Assembly: GCA_004555175.1 (NCBI GenBank)
Contig: SFJE01000001.1
Coordinates: 1-64,000, forward strand
Direction of reading: 5' to 3'
From: Lentisphaeraceae bacterium
Lineage (GTDB): Bacteria > Verrucomicrobiota > Kiritimatiellia > RFP12 > DVOR01
DNA length: 64,000 bases
Below, one piece after another: positions 7,141 through 16,016 of this stretch (position 1 is the stretch's first letter; each line of letters starts with the position of its first letter). Under the pieces are notes generated by a model. That model was not told where the DNA came from. It did not search any database and saw nothing but the letters and a program-made list of their open reading frames with translations. The position numbers and the translations under genes were made by a program.

Positions 7141-10100
7141 TTAGCGCGTGGCGAAGGCGTAGGCGTTGCGGAAGATCTGCATCCAGGGGCCGTCCTCGCC
7201 GCCGGCGAAGGTGCCGTCGTCGTAGGAGAGCTGCAGGGCGCGGAAGGAGCGCTCGGGGTGCGGCATCAGGATGGTGGCGCGGCCGTCTTCGGAGGTGAAG
7301 CCGCAGAGACCTCCCGCCGAGCCGTTCGGGTTCCACGGGTAGACCTCGGTGGGCTGCCCCTTGCCGTCGACAAAGCGTAGCGCCTGGGTGGCCTTGGCGG
7401 AATCTTCGGCGTTGGCGAACTGGACGCGCCCTTCGCCGTGGGCCACGGCAATCGGCAGGCGGCTGCCGGCCATTCCCTTGAGCAGGACGCTGGGCGATTC
7501 AAGCACCTCGAGCGTGCAGTAGCGCCCCTCGAACTGCTCGGAGGCGTTGCGCACAAAGCGTGGCCAGTGTTGCGCGCCGGGGATGATGTCCTTGAGCTGC
7601 GAGACCATCTGGCAACCGTTGCAGACACCGAGGGTGAAGGTGTCGGGCCGCTCGAAGAAGCGCTTGAACATCGCCTTGAGCTCGGGGTTGAAGAGGATGC
7701 TACGCGCCCAGCCCGAACCGGCGCCCAGGACATCGCCGTAGGAGAAGCCGCCGCAAGCGACCAGCCCCTTGAAGTCGGCCAGGTCCACGCGCCCCTCCAG
7801 GAGGTCGGTCATGTGCACGTCGATAGCCTCGAAGCCGGCGAGGGTGAAGGCGGCGGCCATCTCGATGTGGCCATTGACGCCCTCTTCGCGCAGGATAGCC
7901 ATCTTGGGGCGGCGCGCCGGGTCGGGCGCGGGGGCGGCATTGAGCGGGAAGGTGACCTTGAAGTTGAGGCCCGGGTCATCGGTCAACCCGGCCACCTCGA
8001 ACTCCTGCTTGGCGCAGGCGGGGTTATCGCGCAGAGACTGCATCTGATAGGTGGTCTCCGACCACGCGCTACGCACGGCCGCGAGCTTCTCATCGAGCGC
8101 GGGCTCGTCGTTGACCGTCACCTGCAGCACCGGGTCATCCTGCACAAAGCCAATCCAGCTGCCCGCCACACCGTGCTTGGCCAGGATGGCCTCGACTTCG
8201 GCGGCCTTCTCCTCGGCTACCTGTAGCACCGCGCCGAGCTCTTCGCTGAAGAGCGCCGAGAGGGCGTCCTGCCCCACCAAGTTCGCCGCCACGCCACGCC
8301 CGCCGGAGATTGCCATCTCGGCGAGGGTGACGGCCACACCGCCATCGGAGCGGTCGTGATAGGCCAGCACCAACCCCTGCGCCACGAGCTCCTGCATCGC
8401 CTCATAGAAGCTGCGCACAGCCTCGGGGCTCTCCATATCGGGCACCGCCTCACCAATCTGGTTGTAGACCTGCGCCAAGGCGGAGGCCCCGAGGCGGTTT
8501 TTGCCGTTGCCCAGGTCCACGAGCATCAGACGCGAGGCGCCGGGCTTGAAGTCGGGGGTGACATCCTTATGCGCATCGGTGACCGTGGCGAAGGAGGAGA
8601 CGATGAGCGAGAGCGGGCCCACCTGCTTGTGCTCGGCACCCTTGGAGTCGGTCCACACCGTGCGCATCGAGAGCGAGTCCTTGCCCACCGGGATGCAGAC
8701 CCCCAGGCGCGGGCAGACATCCATGCCAACGGTCTCGACGGTGTCGAAGAGCCGCGCGTCCTCGCCCGCTTCGCCGCAGGCGGCCATCCAGTTGGCCGAG
8801 AGCTTGATGGTGCCGATTGGGCCGATGGGGGCGGAGGCGAGCTGCAGGATCGCTTCGCCCACGGCCATACGCCCGGAGGCGGGGGCGTCGACGATCGCGA
8901 TGGGGGTGCGCTCGCCGGTGGCCATCGCTTCGCCCGTGGCGCACTGGTAGCCCGTGACGGTCACAGCGTGGTCGGCCACGGGGAGCTGATACTTGCCGCA
9001 CATTTGGTCGCGATGGACCAGACCGGTAATCGTGCGGTCGGTAATGGTGACGAGGAAGGTCTTGTTGGCCACGGCCGGGAAGCGCAGCACGCGCTGAAGG
9101 GCCTCGGCCGGGGTCACGTTGCCGAAGTCGAGCGGCTGGGTGGGCAACTGGACGTGCGCCACATCGCGTACCATCCGCGGGGGCTTGCCCAGCAGCGTGG
9201 AGATGTCCATATCGATGGGATTGTCGCCAAAGTGCTCATCGTGCAGGACCATGCGGCCGTCGTCGCGTGTCTCGCCAATGAAGGCCACCGGGCAACGCTC
9301 GCGCTCGCAGAACTGCTCGAAGAGGAGGCGGTCTTCCGCGCGGATGGCCAGCACATAGCGCTCCTGCGCCTCGCAACACCAAATCTCCATCGGGCTCATC
9401 GAGATCTCTTCGTTGTGCACCTTGCGCAACTCAAAGTCCGCACCGGTCGCCTCCACCAGCTCCGGGCAGCCGTTGGAGAGACCACCGGCACCGATGTCGT
9501 GGAGCGAGAGGATGGGGTTCTTCGCGCCCAGGGCCACGCAGGCATCAATCACGCCCTGGCAACGGCGCTGCATCTCAGCGTTGCCGCGCTGGACTGAATC
9601 GAAGTCCAGCTTTGCCTCATTCGTGCCGCTGGTCATCGAGCTGGCCGCGCCGCCGCCCAGGCCAATGCGCATCGCCGGGCCGCCAATCTGCACCACCAGC
9701 ACGTGCGGCGGGACCTCCTTCTTGAGCACCTGGTCGTGGCGGATGTTGCCCATGCCGCCAGCGAGCATAATGGGCTTGTGGTAGCCCCAGTACTTCCCGC
9801 CGGCCTCCTCTTCCAGGGTGCGGAAGAAGCCGCAGAGCTGCGGACGGCCGAACTCGTTGCCGAAGGCAGCCCCGCCGATGGGCCCTTCCATCATAATCTC
9901 GAGGGCCGAGGCCAGGCGCTCGGGCCGCTCGGCGTAATCCTTCTCCCACGGCTGCAGATAGCCGGGGATACGCAGGTCGCTCACGCAGAAGCCGCAGATG
10001 CCGGCCTTGGTGCGCGAGCCGATGCCCGTGGCGCTCTCGTCGCGAATTTCACCGCCCACGCCCGTGGCCGCGCCGGGGTAGGGGGAGATGGCCGTCGGAT

Positions 10101-10989
10101 GGTTGTGCGTTTCCACCTTCATCAGCATCTCCACCTGGTCTTCGGCGAACTTGTAGGTGTTGTCGGTGGGGTCGGCCTGGAAGGCCTGCACGCGGAAGCC
10201 GTCAATCACGCCCGAGTTATCCTTATAGGCCACCTGCGTGCCTTCGGGGTGGAGCTTGTGGGTGTTCTTAATCATCCCGAAGAGCGAGACATCGCGCTCC
10301 TGGCCGTCGATAATCCACTTGGCGTTGAAGATCTTATGGCGGCAGTGCTCGGAGTTCACCTGCCCGAACATCGTCAGCTCGGTGTCGGTGGGGTTGCGCT
10401 TGGCGGCCGTGTAGGCGTTGAAGAGGTAGTCGATCTCCGGATCGCTCATCGCCAGGCCAATTTCCTTATTCGCGCGCACGAGCGCCTCGCGCCCCTCGCC
10501 TAGCACATCGAAGACCTTCCCCTTCGCCGGACGCGCCACCACAAAGAAGTTCGGCAGCTCCTCGGCTGTAAAGACCCCTTCAATCATTCGGTCATGCAAC
10601 GCATTCAGCGCCGGCTTGAGTGCCTCGCGCGAGAGAATCGTCCCCCCCTGCTTGACCGCCAGGTGCATCGCCCGCTCCACGCGCCGGACCCCCTTCACCC
10701 CGCAATAGCGGAAGATGTCACTCGCCTTCGAGCTCCACGGCGAAATCGTCCCCAACCGCGGCGCCACAAAGATCCCCTCCTGCGGCAGCGTCTTCGCTCC
10801 ATCCGCATCCAACAGCGTGCACGCCTTCTCCCGCGCCTCCGCCGTCAGTTCGCTACTCTCTTGCAAGAGATAGACCCACGCCGTCTCAACCTCACACCCC
10901 GCAAAACCGGCCTCCGCCAACCGCTTCAACAATGCCTCCACGCGAAACGCCGAGAGTGCCGTCTGACCAACCAAAAACGCCGTCGCCAT
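7141..10989 (-). CDS. purL: Phosphoribosylformylglycinamidine synthase (large, fused PurL)
   Basis: Catalyses the ATP- and glutamine-dependent conversion of FGAR to FGAM in purine biosynthesis, in the cytoplasm. At 1282 aa it matches the single-chain form (about 1295 aa in E. coli), not the split PurS/PurL/PurQ type. Order: short PurS-like N-terminal domain, linker, two AIR-synthase-like halves (VETHNHPTAISPYPG in the first) and a C-terminal class I glutamine amidotransferase. The amidotransferase shows nucleophile Cys1123 in GVCNGCQ and His1244/Glu1246 in PHPERS. The ATG at 10989 has AAGGA about 9 nt upstream and gives the conserved-looking N-terminus MATAFLVGQ; an in-frame upstream start adds 23 residues but lies at the -10 element. 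It stands as a single gene with its own promoter and terminator. Confidence 0.97.
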   Translation of the reverse strand: MATAFLVGQTALSAFRVEALLKRLAEAGFAGCEVETAWVYLLQESSELTAEAREKACTLLDADGAKTLPQEGIFVAPRLGTISPWSSKASDIFRYCGVKGVRRVERAMHLAVKQGGTILSREALKPALNALHDRMIEGVFTAEELPNFFVVARPAKGKVFDVLGEGREALVRANKEIGLAMSDPEIDYLFNAYTAAKRNPTDTELTMFGQVNSEHCRHKIFNAKWIIDGQERDVSLFGMIKNTHKLHPEGTQVAYKDNSGVIDGFRVQAFQADPTDNTYKFAEDQVEMLMKVETHNHPTAISPYPGAATGVGGEIRDESATGIGSRTKAGICGFCVSDLRIPGYLQPWEKDYAERPERLASALEIMMEGPIGGAAFGNEFGRPQLCGFFRTLEEEAGGKYWGYHKPIMLAGGMGNIRHDQVLKKEVPPHVLVVQIGGPAMRIGLGGGAASSMTSGTNEAKLDFDSVQRGNAEMQRRCQGVIDACVALGAKNPILSLHDIGAGGLSNGCPELVEATGADFELRKVHNEEISMSPMEIWCCEAQERYVLAIRAEDRLLFEQFCERERCPVAFIGETRDDGRMVLHDEHFGDNPIDMDISTLLGKPPRMVRDVAHVQLPTQPLDFGNVTPAEALQRVLRFPAVANKTFLVTITDRTITGLVHRDQMCGKYQLPVADHAVTVTGYQCATGEAMATGERTPIAIVDAPASGRMAVGEAILQLASAPIGPIGTIKLSANWMAACGEAGEDARLFDTVETVGMDVCPRLGVCIPVGKDSLSMRTVWTDSKGAEHKQVGPLSLIVSSFATVTDAHKDVTPDFKPGASRLMLVDLGNGKNRLGASALAQVYNQIGEAVPDMESPEAVRSFYEAMQELVAQGLVLAYHDRSDGGVAVTLAEMAISGGRGVAANLVGQDALSALFSEELGAVLQVAEEKAAEVEAILAKHGVAGSWIGFVQDDPVLQVTVNDEPALDEKLAAVRSAWSETTYQMQSLRDNPACAKQEFEVAGLTDDPGLNFKVTFPLNAAPAPDPARRPKMAILREEGVNGHIEMAAAFTLAGFEAIDVHMTDLLEGRVDLADFKGLVACGGFSYGDVLGAGSGWARSILFNPELKAMFKRFFERPDTFTLGVCNGCQMVSQLKDIIPGAQHWPRFVRNASEQFEGRYCTLEVLESPSVLLKGMAGSRLPIAVAHGEGRVQFANAEDSAKATQALRFVDGKGQPTEVYPWNPNGSAGGLCGFTSEDGRATILMPHPERSFRALQLSYDDGTFAGGEDGPWMQIFRNAYAFATR

Positions 10990-11036
10990 ACCGTGATCCT
11001 TCCGTTTTGACAGGAAATCGTGAAACAAGTGCGCGC

Positions 11037-11045
11037 AGTATAGCA
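11037..11045 (-). promoter_or_regulatory. Extended -10 promoter of purL
   Basis: Minus strand: ATTGTGC directly before TATACT (hexamer 11037-11042), then the GC-rich discriminator GCGCGC. The 19-mer TGCTATACTGCGCGCACTT is identical to that at the ppiC promoter. No -35 is evident. Confidence 0.7.
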
Positions 11046-11058
11046 CAATCCCTCGCAC

Positions 11059-11290
11059 ACTGCTTGCGCCTATGGTGGCGATGACATAGTCCCCGCGCTT
11101 CGCCGCCGGGCCGTTGTTGTCCAGCCCCGCCAGCCCTCGCCACCGGGGCTGGCAGCGCAGACCTCTGCAAAAGGCCGCGTGAAGGAGACGCTATTGCCAA
11201 CACCTTAAGCTCCCCCGCTCCGGAGTCGTTCCGAGTGCCACCGTGCGTCTATTTCGCCCGTGGCTCGTTTGCTTTCGCGTCCGGGGCGGG
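11059..11290. other. Intergenic without a gene
   Basis: No credible coding region was found. A 9-bp stem CCAGCCCCG (11121-11129) pairs with 11144-11152 but has no T tract on either side, so I do not call it a terminator. The GC-rich end (11281-11294) resembles the left flank of the element at 34863. Confidence 0.5.
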
Positions 11291-11300
11291 GGGGAACTAT

Positions 11301-11344
11301 TAAGTCTAAGACTTATTGCCAATAAGTCTGGCTCTTATTGGTTC
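11301..11344. repeat. Module A palindromic array, two 22-bp units
   Basis: TAAGTC occurs at 11301 and 11323, 22 bp apart. Unit one contains AAGTC TAA GACTT followed by the 9-nt spacer ATTGCCAAT; unit two is degenerate. The arm-loop-arm-spacer layout (5+3+5+9) matches the arrays at 1 and 34929. After it come GCCCGAGGCTCA and then module B. Confidence 0.75.
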
Positions 11345-11390
11345 TCCCCGCCCGAGGCTCAGATCGCCCCCGCCCGTGGGCAAGGTTGTA

Positions 11391-11448
11391 CCCCAATTGG
11401 GGAATGGCCTGTACCCCAATTGGGGAATGCGTGGTACCCCAATTAGGG
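11391..11448. repeat. Module B: three CCCCAATTGGGG palindromes, 23-bp period
   Basis: Copies at 11391-11402 and 11414-11425 are perfect; the third at 11437-11448 has one change (CCCCAATTAGGG). Spacing is exactly 23 bp, as in the triplet at 104-161. The array ends about 74 bp before the pilus operon -10. Confidence 0.88.
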
Positions 11449-11521
11449 TACGCTCCGCACTCCGGGCGTGCGCCAAACTGGGGGCGTCGTGCCTTTTTTG
11501 TTTGCCATTGGGGGGCGGGCC

Positions 11522-11530
11522 TGCTATAAT
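11522..11530 (+). promoter_or_regulatory. Extended -10 promoter of the pseudopilin operon
   Basis: TGC (11522-11524) directly precedes a perfect TATAAT (11525-11530), followed by GCGCAGCG. It lies 57 bp before the first start codon of the operon. Confidence 0.7.
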
Positions 11531-11587
11531 GCGCAGCGAAAAGTGGAGTGGGCGCGAGCCCAAGACAATTTGTTAAGGAAGACGACA

Positions 11588-12874
11588 ATGGCCAAGTTTA
11601 GGTTCAAGGCGCTTGATTCGCAGGGCAAAGAGGTCTTTAGCACCGTGGAGGCGGAGTCGCAGAGTGCCGCGATTGAGAAGATTCGCGGGATGAAGTTGAC
11701 GCCTAAGGCCATTGGCCTGATCAAGGAAGATGCAGCCGAGGCGGCCCCGGCGCCGGCGCAGAAGGCCCCGAAGAAGGCCAAGAGCGGCGGCGGGAAGAAG
11801 TTCAAGCTTTTTGGCGGCAGCATCAAGACCAAGGACCTGATGGTCTTTACGCGGCAGTTGGCCACGTTGGTGGATGCGGGCTTGCCACTCACGCGCGGGT
11901 TGCGCGTGCTGCACCGGCAGACGACGAACGAGACGATGAAGGCGGCCCTTGCCGGGATGCTCGAGACGGTGGAGACGGGCAACACCTTCTCCGAATCGCT
12001 GGGCAACTATCCCAAGATTTTTAACCACCTCTATGTGAATATGGTGAAGGCCGGTGAAGCCGGTGGTGTGCTCGAGACGGTCTTGAACCGCTTGGCCGAG
12101 TTTATGGAGAAGGCCGAGAAGATCAAGAACAAGGTCAAGGGCGCGATGACCTACCCGATTGTGGTGCTCTGCGCGGCCGTCGGCATTGTGGTCTTCCTCA
12201 TGCTCGCGGTAATCCCGAAGTTCCAGCAGATCTTTACCGACCTGATGGGGAGCGACGAGGGGATGCCGGCGTTGACGCAGTTCGTCATCAACCTCTCCGA
12301 GGGGGTGAAGCACTACTGGCTGCCGGGTGGGGTGGCGATCGTTGGTGCTATTATCGGCATCAAAATCTTCTTCAAGACGCCCTTCGGCTCGTTGCTGCGC
12401 GATAAGATGGCCCTCACGATGCCGGTTTTCGGCGACCTGACGCAGAAGACGGTGGTGGCGCGCCTGACGCGTACGCTCGGCACGTTGCTCTCTTCGGGCG
12501 TGCCGGTGCTGCAGGCGCTCTCGATTGTGAAGGACACCACGGGCAACCAGGTGGTCTCCAAGGCGTTGCAGTCGGTGCATGACAGTGTGAAGGAAGGTGA
12601 GGGGATGACCGCGCCTTTGGGCGCGAGTGGCGTCTTCCCGGCGATGGTCGTTTCGATGGTGGAAGTCGGCGAAGAGACCGGTGCCCTGCCCGAAATGCTC
12701 ATCCGCGTGGCGAACACCTACGACGATGAGGTGGATAATGCGGTGGCGGCGATGACCTCGATTATCGAGCCGATTATGATTATCTTCCTGGCGGTGGTCG
12801 TCGGTGGCATTGTGATTGCAATGTTTATGCCGCTGATTTCGATTATCGGCTCGATTGGCCAGCAGTCTGCCTAA
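11588..12874 (+). CDS. Type II secretion / type IV pilus inner-membrane platform protein (GspF/PilC)
   Basis: An inner-membrane platform protein of 428 aa in the size range of GspF/PilC. In type II secretion and type IV pili it anchors the pilin-assembly ATPase. Two tandem T2SSF helical domains are visible, one near residues 80-210 (KDLMVFTRQLATLVDAGLPL) and one near 280-410 (MPVFGDLTQKTVVARLTRTLGTLLSSGVPV), with hydrophobic membrane stretches between and at the C-terminus. The ATG at 11588 follows AAGGA by about 8 nt. It heads an operon of prepilin-like proteins whose secreted substrate or pilus type is not evident. No GspE/PilB ATPase or cognate secretin occurs nearby, so those parts must be encoded elsewhere. 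Confidence 0.93.
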   Translation: MAKFRFKALDSQGKEVFSTVEAESQSAAIEKIRGMKLTPKAIGLIKEDAAEAAPAPAQKAPKKAKSGGGKKFKLFGGSIKTKDLMVFTRQLATLVDAGLPLTRGLRVLHRQTTNETMKAALAGMLETVETGNTFSESLGNYPKIFNHLYVNMVKAGEAGGVLETVLNRLAEFMEKAEKIKNKVKGAMTYPIVVLCAAVGIVVFLMLAVIPKFQQIFTDLMGSDEGMPALTQFVINLSEGVKHYWLPGGVAIVGAIIGIKIFFKTPFGSLLRDKMALTMPVFGDLTQKTVVARLTRTLGTLLSSGVPVLQALSIVKDTTGNQVVSKALQSVHDSVKEGEGMTAPLGASGVFPAMVVSMVEVGEETGALPEMLIRVANTYDDEVDNAVAAMTSIIEPIMIIFLAVVVGGIVIAMFMPLISIIGSIGQQSA

Positions 12875-12894
12875 GGGAGAAAGGAGCCGTGAGG

Positions 12895-13764
12895 ATGAAG
12901 GAAACTTCAGTGCGTTTGCGCAAAGGCTTCACCTTGGTGGAGCTGTTGGTGGTGATTGTGGTGATCGGTATTCTGGCCGCCGGCATCTTCAAGCTGATGG
13001 GCTCGGCCAACAACAAGGCGGCGGTGGCCAAGACCACCGCGCAGGTGCACGCGATCGCCACATTGCTGGAGGAGTACAAGGCCATCTACGGCGAATACCC
13101 GATTGTTTCGGCGCAGTATTTGGATAATGATGAGCCCATCGGTTACGCAGCGCTCGAGTTTCGCTTTGTCACCGAAGAGGGCGATGATGCGCACCCGAGT
13201 TATGGCAATAGTGGGAGCACATCGAGTTCTTCGGGGATGAAGTTTAAGATCCGTAACGGCGCCTCCACCAAGATGGTCACGCCCTCCTTCGCGCGCGGTA
13301 AGGGCGATGAGATGACCTTCGGCCTCTGCTCGCACTTCGTTCCCCGTGCCACGACGATTCAGAATAACATTAGCGAAGACTTGGTTACCTACTATCGCCG
13401 TCAGTTCCAGAGCCCGGCCTCCGGCTCGCCCTACGAGCTGGAGATTAAGGGCCTTAATGTCTCCGACCCCTTGGGGCAGACGATTGTCAAGGAACAGGCT
13501 GACCTGAACCTTCATCAGCTTCACCTTGCCTGGCAGCGGTTGGAGAAGGATGGAATGGTCTACGCGTCCACCTATACGAATATCGACACCGGCTCCTCGC
13601 GTTACATCGCCGGGGCGAGCAATGATGCCTGGGGGCAGACGCTGGTCTACAAGAACGATGGCGGCGCCGGTGAGATTGTCTCGGCTGGGCCCGACGGTAT
13701 CTTCGGCACGGCTGATGACATTTCCAGCGGCGGCGCGTCGGTGGATGAGGGTGACGACGACTAA
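12895..13764 (+). CDS. Prepilin-type protein 1 (major-pseudopilin-like)
   Basis: A class III prepilin-like protein of 289 aa. The leader MKETSVRLRKG ends at the prepilin peptidase site G|FTLVELL, with Glu at mature position 5 and a hydrophobic helix VVIVVIGILAAGIFKLMG. The C-terminal part resembles GspG/major pseudopilins (DAWGQTLVYKNDG, then GPDGIFGTADD). I prefer the ATG at 12895 because AAGGAG lies 8 nt upstream; a GTG at 12889 would be only 2 nt from it. At 289 aa it is about twice the usual GspG length, with a large insert (residues about 85-190). The gene sits 20 nt after gspF/pilC. Confidence 0.85.
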   Translation: MKETSVRLRKGFTLVELLVVIVVIGILAAGIFKLMGSANNKAAVAKTTAQVHAIATLLEEYKAIYGEYPIVSAQYLDNDEPIGYAALEFRFVTEEGDDAHPSYGNSGSTSSSSGMKFKIRNGASTKMVTPSFARGKGDEMTFGLCSHFVPRATTIQNNISEDLVTYYRRQFQSPASGSPYELEIKGLNVSDPLGQTIVKEQADLNLHQLHLAWQRLEKDGMVYASTYTNIDTGSSRYIAGASNDAWGQTLVYKNDGGAGEIVSAGPDGIFGTADDISSGGASVDEGDDD

Positions 13765-13805
13765 CCGTGCTTTTAACGCGATAGACATTTCTTAGGAGAT
13801 CTTTT

Positions 13806-14417
13806 ATGCGTAACGCTTCCCCCGCTTTTGCTTCGCTTCGCCAGGGCTTCACGCTGATTGAAATCTTGGTGGTCATTGTGATTATCGGTGTGCTCGGCGG
13901 TCTGGGCATGGGTGGCTACAGCTACTTCATTGAGCAGGCTCGCAAAAAGAATGCGGCCGATATGTGCGCGCAAATCGCTACCGCTTGGGCCAACTTCCAT
14001 CGCGATCTCACCTTCTGGCCAGATGAGTATAAGATTGGCTCTTCGGGCGTTAAGGAGATGAATCCCGATATGTGCCTGGTGCTGGGCAAAGGAAAGTATC
14101 TGGATGTGCTCTACATCGATTCCGATTCGCCCTCGGGCCTTAAGCGTAACAAGGAGAATGAGGCTGAGTTGAAGTATGGGATGCTCGACCCTATTGGCGA
14201 GCGTCTCTTCAAGCGCAATCCGCGTAGCGCCAAAATCAAGGATCACCTCTATCAGTTCTGCCTGGATGTCAATGAAGATGGCATTGTCGATAGCTCCGAT
14301 GGAATGCCCGCCAAGGTCCTGCAAGGCAAGAAGATTCGTGGCGATGCCGCCGTCTGGTGCTGGCCGGAAGATGAGGATGCCCGCAGTGAGGGCGATGTGT
14401 ACGCCAAGAGCTGGTAA
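13806..14417 (+). CDS. Prepilin-type protein 2
   Basis: A protein of 203 aa with leader MRNASPAFASLRQG and cleavage site G|FTLIEILVVIVIIG, Glu5 present. The globular part contains DVNEDGIVDSSDG, an Asp-rich loop resembling a dockerin-like or EF-hand calcium site, which would fit the calcium loops known in some pseudopilins. AGGAG lies 9 nt before the ATG. It is the second of six prepilin-like genes in series. Which minor or major position it occupies in the filament cannot be decided from sequence. Confidence 0.85.
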   Translation: MRNASPAFASLRQGFTLIEILVVIVIIGVLGGLGMGGYSYFIEQARKKNAADMCAQIATAWANFHRDLTFWPDEYKIGSSGVKEMNPDMCLVLGKGKYLDVLYIDSDSPSGLKRNKENEAELKYGMLDPIGERLFKRNPRSAKIKDHLYQFCLDVNEDGIVDSSDGMPAKVLQGKKIRGDAAVWCWPEDEDARSEGDVYAKSW

Positions 14418-14443
14418 GGCTACTGAAATTGAAAGGGTTTCGT

Positions 14444-15076
14444 ATGTTTACTGCTTCGCTGTCCGCTTTCTCCAAGGCCCGGTGCACGCGCCGCGGCTTC
14501 ACGCTGATTGAACTCTTGGTGGTCATTGTGATTTTGGCCTCGCTCGTGGGGTTGGGCTCCTTTGCCGTGGTGCGCACCCTGCGTAGCGCTGAGGAGACCA
14601 AGCGCTCCGCCTTCGCCAAGACGCTCAACAGCGCAATTATGGCCTACAAGAATGAGCACGGCGAGTATCCGCTGACCACCTCGACTTCGGATGCATCCTA
14701 TACGGCCGGCTCGGTGAGCAGCAATGCGCCCAAAACGGGGAACGCGGAGATCTTTATGCTCCTCTTGGGGCGTGACACCAGTGGCAAGCGCGATTCCTCC
14801 AAGCGCGCCTATCTCACTGACTCCTCCTTCCTTTACATCTATCATAACAAGCGCGTCTCGAAGCTCGATGAAGTGTTGGCAAAGGGGGGCGTCTCGGCAT
14901 CGGATGTGATTGGTTTCCCGATTGTGATGAACCAGACAAAGGCCGCGACCTGGAAGCCCTTGAGTGGTGCAAAGGCCTTCGCGCCGGTGAAGATTACCTT
15001 TAACTTTGAGCTTGATCAATACACCGTCTCTGTCCCCAATAGCGGGACCTTCCAGCAAGTCATTAAGCTGCACTAA
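14444..15076 (+). CDS. Prepilin-type protein 3
   Basis: A protein of 210 aa with leader MFTASLSAFSKARCTRRG and site G|FTLIELLVVIVILASLVGLG, Glu5 present. The ATG at 14444 is preceded by GAAAGGG about 6 nt upstream; the TTG at 14429 would sit before that site and is unlikely. The helix continues into a region reading KTLNSAIMAYKNEHGEYPLT, a pattern common in GspG-like pseudopilins. The remainder is not recognisable. It lies 26 nt behind prepilin 2. Confidence 0.84.
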   Translation: MFTASLSAFSKARCTRRGFTLIELLVVIVILASLVGLGSFAVVRTLRSAEETKRSAFAKTLNSAIMAYKNEHGEYPLTTSTSDASYTAGSVSSNAPKTGNAEIFMLLLGRDTSGKRDSSKRAYLTDSSFLYIYHNKRVSKLDEVLAKGGVSASDVIGFPIVMNQTKAATWKPLSGAKAFAPVKITFNFELDQYTVSVPNSGTFQQVIKLH

Positions 15077-15107
15077 GGATTGACCGCACGCGCTAAGGAT
15101 TGCCGCT

Positions 15108-15983
15108 ATGTATCTTCTGCCGAACCACACCGAGGTGCCCGGGCCGCTTGCCGTCAGGAAGGACGGCCGGTCGCGTTGGGGCTTTACGTTGATTGAACTC
15201 TTGGTCGTCATCGGCATTGCGGCGATGCTCCTGACGATGGCTACCACGCAGTTCTTTGGCGCGATGCGCCGCGAAAGCACCACTAAGAGCCGCAATCAGT
15301 TGCGCGACATGCTGCTTACTGCTCGCCAGCAGGCCTGTATCCTTGGCACCACCCACATCCTCATCTGCTGGAATGCTAATGCCACGGTGACGGTGGGCGA
15401 CAAGACCAAGACCGATGGCAAGCAGGGGCGTTACGCCCTCTTCCAGTATGTGGGAGATGTGTGGAAGAAGGGGTCAAAGCTCTATACGCCCTTTGGCGTG
15501 CAGAGCGAGCAACTCGCTTCGCTCAAGCATGGTGCGCGCGCCGTCAGTCTGGCCGACCCCAGTGCCACGAAGTTCGCGCGGATCACCGATGTGGTTCGCT
15601 CCCCCTCCAAGACCGATGAAAAGGTGGAAGAGGAGTTGCGCAACAAAACGGCGAACATTGATATGGCCTATATGGTCGGGGGCGAGAAGGTGACCGGGCA
15701 GTGGTCGGTGCCGATGTACCCTGTGGCCGACTTCTCGGGGTCGCTGCAGGATCTGGAGAATGGGCGCGTGCCGTTGGCCATCCGCACCTCCTCCACCCTC
15801 TCCTTGCCGCAGTATTATGCCTTTGATAAGGATCGCTTGGTCTTCATCTTCACCCCCGATGGCTGCCTGGATGCCACCTCCGACAAGTCCATCACGGCCA
15901 AACACTCGCTTGCAAGCAGCGCCAAGAATGTCACCATCGGCCTAAGCGTCAATGACGATGGCACCGTTAAGCTGGAGAAGTAG
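15108..15983 (+). CDS. Prepilin-type protein 4 (GspH-like)
   Basis: A protein of 291 aa. The leader is unusually long (24 residues, MYLLPNHTEVPGPLAVRKD...RWG) before the site G|FTLIELLVVIGIAAMLLTMA. The segment RNQLRDMLLTARQQACILGTTHILICW is typical of GspH/FimT-like minor pseudopilins, in which a helix of Arg-Gln-rich pattern precedes the beta-sheet. The C-terminus contains RLVFIFTPDGCLDATSDK. AAGGA lies about 10 nt before the ATG. It probably serves as a minor pseudopilin at the filament tip. Confidence 0.83.
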   Translation: MYLLPNHTEVPGPLAVRKDGRSRWGFTLIELLVVIGIAAMLLTMATTQFFGAMRRESTTKSRNQLRDMLLTARQQACILGTTHILICWNANATVTVGDKTKTDGKQGRYALFQYVGDVWKKGSKLYTPFGVQSEQLASLKHGARAVSLADPSATKFARITDVVRSPSKTDEKVEEELRNKTANIDMAYMVGGEKVTGQWSVPMYPVADFSGSLQDLENGRVPLAIRTSSTLSLPQYYAFDKDRLVFIFTPDGCLDATSDKSITAKHSLASSAKNVTIGLSVNDDGTVKLEK

Positions 15984-16016
15984 GCCACGCCTTGGATTCG
16001 CAGGACAGGAGACAGT

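Noticed and set aside
8356..9597. 413-aa open frame antisense to purL
   Set aside because: It lies entirely inside the conserved purL coding sequence and shows the His/Gly/Arg-rich composition of a shadow frame.
11121..11152. Terminator at the 9-bp hairpin upstream of purL
   Set aside because: The stem has a 14-nt loop and no T tract on either strand, and no gene ends there.
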